This document shows positions 40,129-49,160 of a stretch of DNA of 64,000 nt, piece by piece. How positions within the stretch are numbered: position 1 is the first letter of the stretch; each line of letters starts with the position of its first letter. Under the pieces are notes generated by a model, which had not been told where the DNA came from, did no database searches, and saw nothing but the letters and a program-made list of their open reading frames with translations. The translations under genes were made by a program, and so were the position numbers. This DNA is from Acinetobacter halotolerans (GTDB taxonomy: Bacteria; Pseudomonadota; Gammaproteobacteria; Pseudomonadales; Moraxellaceae): the NCBI RefSeq assembly GCF_004208515.1, contig NZ_SGIM01000004.1, positions 124,001 through 188,000 on the forward strand, read 5' to 3'.

Positions 40129-40557
40129 TCAAAAATCAGAGGGTGGCATAATCTGTGGATTCCAGACGATTTCCCAAAGATGGCCATTGGGATCAAGAAA
40201 GTATCCTGCGTAACCGCCATAAAAAGTATCCTGGGCTTGTTTCACGATGACAGCACCTGCTTTTTTCGCAGTTTCCATAATTTCATCAACCTCACTTTTA
40301 TTGCTGACATTATGTCCAATCGACATGGCGGTTGAACTAATGGGTTGCTGAATTAATCCTGCATCAATCGCGAGATCTTCTTGAGCAAAGATTGCGAGTT
40401 TTAGTCCGCGTTGAAGATCAAAGAAAGCAACAGCGCCATGTTCAAACTCCTGACCTACAATACCTTCTGTTTGTAGCCCAAGACCATCACGGTAGAAAAT
40501 AAGCGATTGTTCTAGATCGGTAACGCCAAGCGTTAAAATGGAAATGTGTGGTTTCAT
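40129..40557 (-). CDS. VOC family (glyoxalase/bleomycin-resistance fold) protein
   Basis: A 142-residue protein from ATG 40557 (GGGG 7 bases upstream). VOC half-modules: HISILTLGVTDLEQSLIFYRDGLG and DTFYGGYAGYFLDPNGHLWEIVWNP with a likely metal-site glutamate. The fold includes glyoxalases, dioxygenases and drug-binding proteins; the substrate is not evident. It is a single gene behind a consensus promoter and a ~140-base structured leader, which suggests regulation by RNA or a ligand. Confidence 0.85.
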   Translation of the reverse strand: MKPHISILTLGVTDLEQSLIFYRDGLGLQTEGIVGQEFEHGAVAFFDLQRGLKLAIFAQEDLAIDAGLIQQPISSTAMSIGHNVSNKSEVDEIMETAKKAGAVIVKQAQDTFYGGYAGYFLDPNGHLWEIVWNPQIMPPSDF

Positions 40558-40696
40558 ATTTGTGCCCCTTTTGATGTCATAGATGTACCTACATGAAGTG
40601 AGTACATTATTCGTCATGGGCCGTTAGTCGAATAACGGAAGAACTCGTATCAACGAGGGAATGGGCCAACCGTCCCAAACCTAATCTGTTTTTGAC
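40558..40696 (-). ncRNA. Structured 5' leader of the VOC gene (candidate riboregulator)
   Basis: Four hairpins in a row fill the leader: TGGG/CCCA (40662-40665, 40674-40677), CTCGT/ACGAG with a 4-base loop (40644-40648, 40653-40657), CCGTTA/TAACGG with a 6-base loop (40621-40626, 40633-40638), and ATGTAC/GTACAT (40583-40588, 40602-40607). Coordinates are plus strand. ATGGGCC appears twice around them. No known riboswitch class is recognised, and no terminator is seen before the gene, so control of translation is more likely. Confidence 0.45.
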
Positions 40697-40702
40697 AAAA
40701 AA

Positions 40703-40731
40703 AGCATAATAAATGGATGGATTTTAGTCAA
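40703..40731 (-). promoter_or_regulatory. Sigma-70 promoter of the VOC gene
   Basis: On the minus strand TTGACT (40731-40726), 17-base spacer, TATGCT (40708-40703). Transcription would begin near 40696, immediately before the hairpin series. Confidence 0.7.
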
Positions 40732-40818
40732 TGTTGAAAGGGTAGTATGTAAATGAATGGATTAAATTGGGCGGTGATTTGTTTGAGATGATCGCCCAAT
40801 TTAATTGTTTAAGCGATT

Positions 40819-41622
40819 TTAATTGAGTTTATTTTGCATCAAAATCTCATACCATAATGGATGAAGTTCAATGCTTAACTGGGTACAGTAAAAATAGAAT
40901 GCTGCGAGTAATAACGTCGCAATGAAGATCGCTGTGATTTGGATGAAATTGGTTTTCACAACTTTTTGACTGAAATACCAAGCGCCTGCGAGAAAAGCCC
41001 CCATGATCATACCGCCAATATGTGCAGCATTATTGATGCCTGAAACGGTAAAACCAAATACGAGGTTGATGCCCATAATCAAGAGTAGAGATTTTTTATC
41101 TAACAAAAACCGTTGTCGTGGCAAAGTTGGAAATAGGGAGATAACCGTCAGTGCAGCACCTAAGCCCATGACTGCGCCTGATGCACCTGCACTGATTTTC
41201 GGTAATAGCTTTACATCAAAGTGTTGTAATAATTGATAGGCATCTAAAATACTCAGATAGCTGGAAAGCACACTGCCCATTAACCCTGCTAGAAAATACA
41301 GAGCAATATAATAAGTCCGACCAAACAGTTGTTCGGCAATACTACCAAAAATGTATAATGCCCACATATTCAGCATCAAGTGAATCATTCCGAAATGAAA
41401 AAACATGCTGCTGAGTAGTCGTTCGGGCTGACCCAAAAACGTCAGAGGTGTGAAATCCGCACCCCAAGCAATTGCATCAACAGGTGAAGGATCGGTAATA
41501 TTCACACCTGTGAGAATTTGCCAACTAAATAATCCGACATTGACGGCGATCAATAGCGCGGTAAACCACCATGTTTGCATCTGTAATTTTTGATTGATTT
41601 GTGGTGGAGTTGTTTCAGTCAT
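40819..41622 (-). CDS. Rhomboid family intramembrane serine protease
   Basis: A 267-residue membrane protein. Motifs HFGMIHLMLNM (with N85), SAGASGAVMG (nucleophile S148) and NNAAHIGG (H201) are intact. About seven membrane helices, one more than the rhomboid at 29057-29674, to which it is not closely similar. It is monocistronic, diverging from mtgA. Substrate unknown. Confidence 0.9.
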   Translation of the reverse strand: MTETTPPQINQKLQMQTWWFTALLIAVNVGLFSWQILTGVNITDPSPVDAIAWGADFTPLTFLGQPERLLSSMFFHFGMIHLMLNMWALYIFGSIAEQLFGRTYYIALYFLAGLMGSVLSSYLSILDAYQLLQHFDVKLLPKISAGASGAVMGLGAALTVISLFPTLPRQRFLLDKKSLLLIMGINLVFGFTVSGINNAAHIGGMIMGAFLAGAWYFSQKVVKTNFIQITAIFIATLLLAAFYFYCTQLSIELHPLWYEILMQNKLN

Positions 41623-41716
41623 ATGCTTGGCGAGTCATTGAAATAAAAAATAGCTTAGCATGAATCAATGTCTGTTGATATTTCACAGACAAATGCAGAA
41701 GGAGTGATGCACTTTA

Positions 41717-42391
41717 ATGAAAGCCTTTTTAGCCCGTGTTGTGATGCTGATCATCGGCGTGATTTTACTCATTCAGCTTTGGATTTTTAGTAGTTTAGTG
41801 TGGTGGCGAACTCACCCTGTAAACACAACCATGTTTATGCGTTTAGACTATTGGTCTGACTTGAAACCGATTCAGCACGACTGGCGTGATTATGATCAGA
41901 TTAGCGATAACTTCAAACATGCAGTTCTAGCTGGGGAAGATGCAAAATTTATTCATCATCATGGTTTTGACTGGGCGGGTATTCAACATGCCTTAGAACG
42001 AAATAATAAAAAGGGTGAGGTGGTGGCTGGTGGTTCGACCATTTCACAACAATTAGCGAAAAACTTATTTCTGTATAACAAGCGTTCATTTATTCGTAAG
42101 GGACAAGAAGCAGTCGCGACATGGATGATGGAACGGGTATGGTCAAAACGTCGAATTTTAGAAGTGTATATGAACTCAGTTGAATTCGGACAGAACATTT
42201 ATGGCGTAGAGGCTGCAGCGCAATATTATTATGGTAAAAGTTCAAAAAGCTTAACCCGTGAGCAAGCGGCCTTTCTCGCTGCATTACTACCTAATCCTAA
42301 ATATTACCAAGACAACCGCAATGATCGAAAGCTGCAATACCGTAAACGTGTGATTTTGAAATATATGAATGGCACACAAAAACCACAATAA
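41717..42391 (+). CDS. mtgA: Monofunctional peptidoglycan glycosyltransferase
   Basis: A 224-residue GT51 enzyme with one N-terminal membrane anchor (residues 5-28). GT51 motifs: [14 protein letters not shown] (catalytic Glu), [46 protein letters not shown] and [11 protein letters not shown]. It polymerises lipid II into glycan strands. No transpeptidase domain. Confidence 0.93.
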   Translation: MKAFLARVVMLIIGVILLIQLWIFSSLVWWRTHPVNTTMFMRLDYWSDLKPIQHDWRDYDQISDNFKHAVLAGEDAKFIHHHGFDWAGIQHALERNNKKGEVVAGGSTISQQLAKNLFLYNKRSFIRKGQEAVATWMMERVWSKRRILEVYMNSVEFGQNIYGVEAAAQYYYGKSSKSLTREQAAFLAALLPNPKYYQDNRNDRKLQYRKRVILKYMNGTQKPQ

Positions 42392-42405
42392 ATAATTTAA
42401 ATGCG

Positions 42406-42433
42406 AAAAAGCCCAATATTTTTGGGCTTTTTT
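42406..42433 (+). terminator. Intrinsic terminator after mtgA
   Basis: AAAGCCCAA/TTGGGCTTT stem with TATT-type loop, then T-run. Confidence 0.85.
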
Positions 42434-42502
42434 ACCAAATTGACATAATTTTGCAGCATACTTAAATTATCACTTGATGAATGATAATGCACAAGGTTCA
42501 GT

Positions 42503-44581
42503 ATGAATACTGCAGTGACGACAACAGCGCCAATAGAATACAGTTACAACGATCGTTATATTAATCGAGAACTTTCCATTCTTGATTTCCATTTACGTGT
42601 GCTTGAACAGGCGGTTGATCCACTTCATCCATTATTGGAACGGATGAATTTCCTGCTGATTTTTTCACGTAACTTAGATGAGTTTTTTGAAATTCGCGTA
42701 GCAGGAGTGATGGAGCAATTGACTCTAGGCAATGAAAGCCGTACGCCTGATGGTTTTACCCCTAAGCAGGTTTTGGAGCAAATCTCCATCACAGCACATG
42801 CCGCGATTGAACATCAATATCGTATTCTCAATGAAGAAATTTTGCCGAAGTTACGTGAAGAAGATATTTGTTTTTTACGTCGTGGTGAATTAACACCTGC
42901 ACAGTCTGCTTGGATTAAAAAATATTTCCAAGAGCAAGTTGCACCTGTTTTAACACCGATTAGTCTTGATCCAGCACATCCATTTCCCCGTTTAGTGAAC
43001 AAAAGCCTCAACTTTGTGGTGACATTAGAAGGTAAAGATGCCTTTGGTCGTCAAATTGATTTGGCTGTTGTTCCTGCACCACGCTCGTTACCGCGTGTCG
43101 TACGTTTACCTGATGAACTTACTGAGGGTAAAGAACATCATGTGATGCTGTCTGCCATTATCCATGAGCATGTATCCGACTTGTTCCCAGGCATGACGGC
43201 AACAGGATGTTATCAATTTCGAGTCACACGTAACGCCGACTTGGCTTTGAACGAAGATGTTGAAGATTTGGCCAAAGCCTTGAAAGGTGAGTTGAGTTCG
43301 CGTCGCTTTGGACGTGCGGTACGTTTGGAAGTCACACAGAATTGTCCAAAGCATATCTATGATTATTTATTGGCTGAATTTGAGTTGGGAGAAGAGCAAC
43401 TATATAAAGTTGATGGCCCAGTCAATTTGGCGCGTTTATTGTCAAACTTTAAACGTCCGCATTTGCGCTATGACTCGCATACGCCAGTTTTGCCAAGAGT
43501 ATTTAAGAAGTCTGAAAGCATCTTTGCGGCGATGCAAAAACAAGAGATTTTATTACATCATCCGTTTGAGTCTTTTGCGCCTGTGATTCAATTATTACGT
43601 GAAGCGGCACGTGATCCACAGGTGTTAGCAATTAAACAAACCTTGTATCGTAGTGGTGCAGACTCGGAAATTGTACAGGTGCTTGCCGAAGCTGCCCGTA
43701 ATGGCAAGGAAGTAACAGCGGTCATTGAATTACGTGCGCGCTTTGATGAAGAATCCAATATTGAAGTCGCCAATGTGCTGCAAGAAGCGGGCGCTGTGGT
43801 GGTGTATGGTATCGTGGGTTATAAAACCCATGCCAAGATGATCTTGGTGGTACGCCGAGAAAATAATAAATTGGTTCGTTATGTGCATTTGGGCACAGGT
43901 AACTATCATGCAGGTAATGCTCGAATCTATACTGATTATGGGCTCATGACCACCGATAAAGAACTCTGTGAAGATGTACATCGCGTGTTCCAAGAGTTGA
44001 CGGGTATGGGCAAGATGGCAAAACTGAAAAAGTTATTGCACGCGCCATTTACCTTACATGCACATTTGATTAACTTTATCGATGATGAAATTGCCAACGT
44101 GAAAGCGGGTAAACCTGCACAAATTATTATTAAAGTGAATGCGTTAACTGAAGTTCAACTTATTAATAAGTTGTATGAAGCGTCACAAGCTGGTGTACAA
44201 ATTGATTTAATCATCCGTTCAATTTGCTGTTTGCGCCCAGGTTTGCCAAATTTATCCGAAAATATCCGTGTTCGTTCTATCGTCGGACGCTTTTTAGAAC
44301 ATACTCGTGTCTATTATTTTAGTAATAATGGTAATCCACGAATTTATTGTTCGAGTGCTGACTGGATGGATCGCAACTTATTTAATCGTGTAGAAGCCTG
44401 TTTTCCTATTGAAGAGCCTGCTTTGAAAAAACGGATTTATCAGCAAGGCTTATTGAATTATCTCAAAGACAATCAACAAGCGTGGTTATTGCAAGCAGAT
44501 GGGACGTGGCAACGTGCGACACCAGCAGAGGGCGAAGAGCCTTATAATGCACAGAGAGCGTTGTTAGAATTATTTAAATAG
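42503..44581 (+). CDS. ppk: Polyphosphate kinase 1
   Basis: A 692-residue protein (E. coli 688). N-terminal domain [19 protein letters not shown]; the catalytic core has the autophosphorylated histidine in GYKTHAKM (H443) and ATP-site residues in [12 protein letters not shown]-terminal [17 protein letters not shown] and [15 protein letters not shown]. It makes inorganic polyphosphate from ATP for stress and phosphate storage. Single gene with its own terminator; no ppx follows. Confidence 0.95.
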   Translation: MNTAVTTTAPIEYSYNDRYINRELSILDFHLRVLEQAVDPLHPLLERMNFLLIFSRNLDEFFEIRVAGVMEQLTLGNESRTPDGFTPKQVLEQISITAHAAIEHQYRILNEEILPKLREEDICFLRRGELTPAQSAWIKKYFQEQVAPVLTPISLDPAHPFPRLVNKSLNFVVTLEGKDAFGRQIDLAVVPAPRSLPRVVRLPDELTEGKEHHVMLSAIIHEHVSDLFPGMTATGCYQFRVTRNADLALNEDVEDLAKALKGELSSRRFGRAVRLEVTQNCPKHIYDYLLAEFELGEEQLYKVDGPVNLARLLSNFKRPHLRYDSHTPVLPRVFKKSESIFAAMQKQEILLHHPFESFAPVIQLLREAARDPQVLAIKQTLYRSGADSEIVQVLAEAARNGKEVTAVIELRARFDEESNIEVANVLQEAGAVVVYGIVGYKTHAKMILVVRRENNKLVRYVHLGTGNYHAGNARIYTDYGLMTTDKELCEDVHRVFQELTGMGKMAKLKKLLHAPFTLHAHLINFIDDEIANVKAGKPAQIIIKVNALTEVQLINKLYEASQAGVQIDLIIRSICCLRPGLPNLSENIRVRSIVGRFLEHTRVYYFSNNGNPRIYCSSADWMDRNLFNRVEACFPIEEPALKKRIYQQGLLNYLKDNQQAWLLQADGTWQRATPAEGEEPYNAQRALLELFK

Positions 44582-44591
44582 ACTGCAATAA

Positions 44592-44622
44592 AAAAAATCG
44601 ACCTATTGGGGTCGATTTTTTT
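44592..44622. terminator. Bidirectional terminator between ppk and the nitronate monooxygenase gene
   Basis: ATCGACC/GGTCGAT (44597-44603, 44610-44616) with A- and T-runs on both sides. Confidence 0.85.
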
Positions 44623-44631
44623 ATTAATTTT

Positions 44632-45675
44632 TTACCGTGTTGTGATTTCTACAATCAGTTGATTGACTAAATCGGCAGCTTCTAATTCTCGAATTTGAGC
44701 CACATTGCTTCCCGCCCAAAATGAACCATAGCTAAAATCATCGTGTTGGTTAGCAATCCCCATCAGTTGTTTGGCTAAATCATAGCTATATGGGTATGCC
44801 GGTACAGTGGGACGATGCGGGCTATCAATTTGGGTATGCCATGTTCCGAGCAAACCACGCGCAGGTCGTCCTGATAAACTAGCGCTGATTTGGGTGATTT
44901 TTTGACTAAATAATGCTTTGCGATAAGCTGCGTTGGCACTGGAACTTTTACATTGCACAAATGCGGTACCGAGTTGTACAGCCGAGGCACCCAGTTTAAA
45001 CATGGTTTTTGCTTGATCTCCATTCATGATGCCACCTGCTGCGACCACAGGGCAGGTACAATGTTGGGTGAGCAGTTGAACAAGATCACTGGTTTTAATT
45101 GCAGCATCAACATGTTGATTGAAAATACCGCGATGTCCACCTGCCTCAATACCTTGCGCAATAATGATATCAATGCCAGCAGCCTCAATTTGTTGTGCCT
45201 CAATCAGGTTGGTTGCTGAAACCATAGTGATAATTCCAGCCTGTTTGAGTGCTTGAATTTGATGTGGATGAGGAATTCCGAAATGAAAACTGACTGCTTT
45301 GGGTTTGGTTTCTAAAACGACATTGAGGAAATCATCATTTTCTAAAAAACTCGGATAGATGCAATTCAATTGTGTGGGAGACGTTGCATCAAATTTAGCA
45401 AATTCAGGCTGTAAATATTCAATCCATTGCTTCGCAATTTCAGCATTGAGTGGTTCTGGCTGATGGCAAAAAAAGTTGACTTGAAATGGGAGGTCCGTCA
45501 GTTCTTGCGTTTTTAAAATTTGCGCTTTGGCTGATTCAGGGGTATTTGCACCGAGGCCTAAAGAACCGAGAGCACCCTGATTGGAAACTTCTGCCGCGAG
45601 TGTTGGTGTAGAAACACCGGCCATAGGAGCCAGAAAAATAGGATGTTTTATTTCAAATAATTCTAAAATTGACAT
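44632..45675 (-). CDS. Nitronate monooxygenase / 2-nitropropane dioxygenase family
   Basis: A 347-residue FMN-binding TIM barrel: IFLAPMAGVSTPTLAAEVSNQGALGSLG, IIAQGIEAGGHRG (active-site His), PVVAAGGIMNGDQAKTMFKLGASAVQLGTAF (phosphate site). These enzymes oxidise nitronates such as propionate 3-nitronate, and some members have other substrates. Single gene facing ppk. Confidence 0.88.
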   Translation of the reverse strand: MSILELFEIKHPIFLAPMAGVSTPTLAAEVSNQGALGSLGLGANTPESAKAQILKTQELTDLPFQVNFFCHQPEPLNAEIAKQWIEYLQPEFAKFDATSPTQLNCIYPSFLENDDFLNVVLETKPKAVSFHFGIPHPHQIQALKQAGIITMVSATNLIEAQQIEAAGIDIIIAQGIEAGGHRGIFNQHVDAAIKTSDLVQLLTQHCTCPVVAAGGIMNGDQAKTMFKLGASAVQLGTAFVQCKSSSANAAYRKALFSQKITQISASLSGRPARGLLGTWHTQIDSPHRPTVPAYPYSYDLAKQLMGIANQHDDFSYGSFWAGSNVAQIRELEAADLVNQLIVEITTR

Positions 45676-45782
45676 GTCATTTTCCTAATTGCTTTTAAAT
45701 CAACATAGCTTAGATTTAAAAAAAATAGCAAATAATAATGGTTATTTAGTTGAGGAATGCAAAGCTTATAGGAAAATAAACA

Positions 45783-45811
45783 GGTGTTTGACCAATCATC
45801 GGTCAAACACC
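45783..45811 (-). terminator. Hairpin ending the bd-oxidase operon
   Basis: An 11-bp perfect stem GGTGTTTGACC/GGTCAAACACC with a 7-base loop lies 12 bases beyond the small-subunit stop; a T-rich stretch follows on the minus strand. Confidence 0.75.
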
Positions 45812-45822
45812 CAGAAAAGAGA

Positions 45823-45933
45823 TTATTGGTAAGCAAGCATCAATAAGCCTTTAAAGAGTCCAGCGATGATCGCTAACCCTAAAAAGCCAACCAGCCACAA
45901 GCCAATGAACCATTTGATTTGTGATTTTTTCAT
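45823..45933 (-). CDS. DUF2474/CydX-like small bd-oxidase subunit
   Basis: A 36-residue protein too short for standard gene finders, with a strong ribosome site (GAGGTGA). It starts MKKSQIKWF, has one membrane helix (FIGLWLVGFLGLAIIAGLF) and ends LMLAYQ. It lies 11 bases after cydB. This is the pattern of the tiny third subunit (DUF2474 or CydX) that stabilises bd-type oxidases; the W-x-x-GLWL-x-G pattern favours DUF2474, which accompanies the cyanide-insensitive type. Confidence 0.8.
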   Translation of the reverse strand: MKKSQIKWFIGLWLVGFLGLAIIAGLFKGLLMLAYQ

Positions 45934-45944
45934 TTGACTTCACC

Positions 45945-46949
45945 TCAATGATAGCCGTCGTCACCAATACGAACTTTGTCTCTAAAAATCCAGTAACCCC
46001 AAAAGGTGTAGACCAAGATGATTGGAATCATAATGCCTGCACCAACTAACGAAAATAGCTGACTATTTCTTGGGGCAGCAGCTTCCCATATCGTGACCGA
46101 CGGCGGGATGATGTATGGCCAAAGACTGATGACAAAACCTGAGTAAGCAAGAAACATCAGCATGAGGGTATAAATGAAAGGTTTATATTCACTTCGTTTT
46201 ACACAGGCACGCCATGCTAGGAACGTAAAGGCGATTACTAAAATTGGAACAGGACTAAAATAAATTAATTGCGGTAAAGCAAACCATTTCTCAGCGATTG
46301 CTGGCTGACTATAAGGCGTGTACAAGCTGACGGCAACGAAAATAGCCAATAGGGTGAAGATCAGTTTTGGCATCAGGTTGTACATTTTGTTTTGCAATTC
46401 CTGATCTGTTTTCAGGATGAGCCAGCCACAACCTAAAGCTGCATACATCACTACCACACCGAAACCCGTAAACAGTGCAAAAGGAGTCAGCCAGTCTAAA
46501 CCGCCACCGACGTATATACCATTCTCTGTTTTTAAGCCCTGAATATAAGCACCTAAAATCACGCCTTGGAAGAAACTCGCCAGCGTTGAACCCCAGATAA
46601 AGGCCATATCCCAAAGTGCTTTAGAACGATTCGCTTTGAAACGAAACTCAAATGCAACACCTCTAAAGATTAAGGCAATCACCATTAAGGTAATTGGCAT
46701 ATATAGTGCGGATAAAACCGTGGCGTAAACGATTGGAAACGCAGCGAACAAACCTGCACCGCCTAACACCATCCATGTTTCATTGCCATCCCAAACAGGT
46801 GCAACGGTATTCATCATCACGTCTCGTTCTTGTTTTCCTTTTATAAAAGGGAACAAAATGCCGATACCGAGATCAAAACCATCGAGCACCACATAGATCA
46901 ATACACCAAAGGCAATGATCATTGCCCAAATGAGAGAAATATCCAACAT
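45945..46949 (-). CDS. cydB: Cytochrome bd / cyanide-insensitive quinol oxidase subunit II
   Basis: A 334-residue membrane protein from ATG 46949 (AGGAGA upstream). Signature LDGFDLGIGILFPF, then PVWDGNETWMVLGGAGLFAAFP and eight or nine helices. Subunit II supports the haem-bearing subunit I. It starts one base after the cydA stop. The gene could equally be called cioB. Confidence 0.93.
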   Translation of the reverse strand: MLDISLIWAMIIAFGVLIYVVLDGFDLGIGILFPFIKGKQERDVMMNTVAPVWDGNETWMVLGGAGLFAAFPIVYATVLSALYMPITLMVIALIFRGVAFEFRFKANRSKALWDMAFIWGSTLASFFQGVILGAYIQGLKTENGIYVGGGLDWLTPFALFTGFGVVVMYAALGCGWLILKTDQELQNKMYNLMPKLIFTLLAIFVAVSLYTPYSQPAIAEKWFALPQLIYFSPVPILVIAFTFLAWRACVKRSEYKPFIYTLMLMFLAYSGFVISLWPYIIPPSVTIWEAAAPRNSQLFSLVGAGIMIPIILVYTFWGYWIFRDKVRIGDDGYH

Positions 46950-46950
46950 G

Positions 46951-48384
46951 TTATTCTCCTTTGCCTTGATCTTTGTTTTCAAGACTGTCATCAACAGCGC
47001 TTAAAGGACGCATTGGAGTTTTGAAATGTCCAACGCCTCCAGTCTCTGGTATTGGTGTATCGATAAACTGAGGACCTTTGTGCATTAGCTTGAGGATGTA
47101 GTAAATACCTGTACCAAAGACGATGGTATAGACCACTACAAAGATAATCAGCGTGAGTCCAACTTGTTCAGCAGAAACACTGGATAAGGCATCTTTAGTC
47201 CGTAAAACACCATAAACCACCCATGGTTGACGCCCTAATTCAGTGGTAAACCAGCCTGCCAATAAAGCGATGTAGCCCGTTGGTCCCATGATTAGAGCGA
47301 ATTTATGAAACCATTTTTTCTCATAAATTTGATCTTTTCTACGTAGGATTAACCCGACAAGCGCCAATAAAACCATCAGTGTGCCGAGACCCACCATGAT
47401 ACGGAAACTCCAAAACACCAAGGTTGAGTTTGGTCGATCTTCAGGTGCAAACTCTTTTAAACCTTTGACTTCGCCATCGAGACTATGTGTAAGAATCAAG
47501 CTGCCCAAATAGGGGATACCCACTGCATATTTGGTGGTCTCTGCTTGCATATCAGGGATACCAAAAAGATAAAGCGGCATAGGTTCATTGACATTGGTTT
47601 CCCAGTGTCCTTCCATCGCAGCGAGTTTTGCAGGTTGATATTTCAAAGTATTTAAACCGTGATGATCACCAATCACCACTTGTGCTGGTGCAGCAAATAA
47701 GATCATCCACATCGCCATTGAAAACGATTTTTTGACCAATGCATCACGGCGACCGCGAAGTAAGTGCCAAGCAGCCGTAGCAGCCACAACTAATGCAGAA
47801 ACAAGAAATGCAGCCACTGCCATGTGCGCAAAACGGTATGGGAATGATGGATTAAAGACAATCGCAAACCAATCTGTTGGAACGATGATGCCATTTTCAA
47901 TCGCAAAGCCTTGCGGTGTTTGCATCCAGCTATTGGAGGATAATATCCAGAACATTGAGATACATGTACCGATGGCTACCATCAGCGTCGCAAAGAAATG
48001 CGCTTTTTCACTGACTCGCCCCCAGCCAAATAACATGATGCCGAGGAATCCAGCTTCGAGGAAAAAAGCCGAAAGCACTTCATAGGTCAGTAATGGCCCT
48101 GTGATACTTCCTGAAATACGGGAGAACTCACTCCAGTTGGTGCCGAACTGATAGCTCATCACCACACCTGAAACCACGCCCATACCAAAAGTGACGGCGA
48201 AGATTTTAAGCCAGTACTTATATAAATCTTTGTAAATTGGATCGTGGCTTTTTAACCATTTCCATTCTAAAACCGCCAGGAAACAAGCCAGTCCAATAGA
48301 GGTAGCAGGAAAAATAATATGAAATGAAACAGTAAAAGCGAACTGGATACGGGCCAGTTCTAATGCAGTTAAACCTAAGTCCAT
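46951..48384 (-). CDS. cydA: Cytochrome bd / cyanide-insensitive quinol oxidase subunit I
   Basis: A 477-residue protein. ARIQFAFTVSFHIIFPATSIG includes the haem-ligand histidine; TYEVLSAFFLEAGFLGIMLFGW, SNSWMQTPQGF and GWFTTELGRQPWVVYGVLRT are family hallmarks. The quinol-binding Q-loop is short, as in CIO-type enzymes, so cioA is an alternative name. It oxidises quinol and reduces oxygen without proton pumping, with high oxygen affinity and cyanide tolerance. Confidence 0.94.
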   Translation of the reverse strand: MDLGLTALELARIQFAFTVSFHIIFPATSIGLACFLAVLEWKWLKSHDPIYKDLYKYWLKIFAVTFGMGVVSGVVMSYQFGTNWSEFSRISGSITGPLLTYEVLSAFFLEAGFLGIMLFGWGRVSEKAHFFATLMVAIGTCISMFWILSSNSWMQTPQGFAIENGIIVPTDWFAIVFNPSFPYRFAHMAVAAFLVSALVVAATAAWHLLRGRRDALVKKSFSMAMWMILFAAPAQVVIGDHHGLNTLKYQPAKLAAMEGHWETNVNEPMPLYLFGIPDMQAETTKYAVGIPYLGSLILTHSLDGEVKGLKEFAPEDRPNSTLVFWSFRIMVGLGTLMVLLALVGLILRRKDQIYEKKWFHKFALIMGPTGYIALLAGWFTTELGRQPWVVYGVLRTKDALSSVSAEQVGLTLIIFVVVYTIVFGTGIYYILKLMHKGPQFIDTPIPETGGVGHFKTPMRPLSAVDDSLENKDQGKGE

Positions 48385-48500
48385 AGCGAATTCTCCAGTA
48401 CAGAGGGAGTCTGTTGAATATCATCTAAACACTGTATTTTTTTAGCGATGTATATCGCTGGCTCTTGCTGAACGATAGCAAAAGAAACTCGATAAAGCAT
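48375..48500 (-). CDS. Candidate leader ORF overlapping the cydA start
   Basis: ATG at 48500 opens 41 codons (MLYRVSFAIVQQEPAIYIAKKIQCLDDIQ...) whose TAG lies 10 bases inside cydA. GAAAGTGAG precedes it at a plausible distance. It has no membrane segment. The ATG of cydA falls inside its last codons, so translation could be coupled. It may be a regulatory leader or chance. Confidence 0.3.
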   Translation of the reverse strand: MLYRVSFAIVQQEPAIYIAKKIQCLDDIQQTPSVLENSLWT

Positions 48501-48537
48501 ATATAACTCACTTTCTCAATAAATAATTTTAGACAAA

Positions 48538-48984
48538 CTAAATCACTGAAAAAGCAAGTGGTGGAGCACGACCTTGGGGCGTAAGAAATAGTCGTTGTAA
48601 AGAAAAGAAGAAGCTGATGAACACTTGTTGTAGATGCAAATAACGCACCTGTAAGCGAACCAAAACTTCTTTAACACCTAACGTTGGAGGAACAACCAAT
48701 TGTCCGTAGAAAAAACAGAATGGACATTGATGGTTAAAATCATGTTGATGTCCATGATTGGTTGAATTTGAAACGACCTGATCTGAGGCAATACTATGAT
48801 GATGTTCAGCATGTGAGTGATGTGCATGCAGATCTTGCTGAGGTCTAAATTGGGATGACAAATGCAACACAGTCTCACATGCAGGAGAAATTTGATATTT
48901 CTCTGGCAATAGTGGCTGTAGAAAAACAGCAATCTGTAATGCAATTGTTGCAAATGCAAACAATATCCCAAATCGATGTATCAA
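48538..48984 (-). CDS. DUF2946-like protein
   Basis: A 148-residue protein. It has an N-terminal hydrophobic segment (FGILFAFATIALQIAVFL), a histidine-rich middle (HAHHSHAEHHHS; NHGHQHDFNHQ), the CPFC motif and an end RAPPLAFS, the layout of DUF2946. These proteins are often found with copper or other metal transport genes, and the histidines suggest metal binding. No metal operon is adjacent; it follows behind the bd oxidase region on the same strand. Function unproven. Confidence 0.65.
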   Translation of the reverse strand: MIHRFGILFAFATIALQIAVFLQPLLPEKYQISPACETVLHLSSQFRPQQDLHAHHSHAEHHHSIASDQVVSNSTNHGHQHDFNHQCPFCFFYGQLVVPPTLGVKEVLVRLQVRYLHLQQVFISFFFSLQRLFLTPQGRAPPLAFSVI

Positions 48985-49160
48985 AACACTTCTCTACATT
49001 GGTCAGTTCAGAACTGCGAGAATCTAATTTAGTGGAATGTTCACACTAATTGTAGATCATTCAGTTATCTCTGATCATACAACCAAACGATAAAAAAAGC
49101 TTTATTCCGCCGTAAATTAATTCTTATACATTCACTCGGATTTCGAAAAAGCAAGCATCT

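Noticed and set aside
40618..40680. tRNA or tRNA-like gene in the VOC leader
   Set aside because: A TTCGA-containing hairpin is present, but the loops are 4 and 6 bases, and the acceptor ends do not pair. It is better seen as a series of leader hairpins.
47732..48085. 117-codon frame on the plus strand
   Set aside because: Entirely antisense to cydA, whose product is unmistakable; the translated product has low-complexity Ala/Thr content and no ribosome site.
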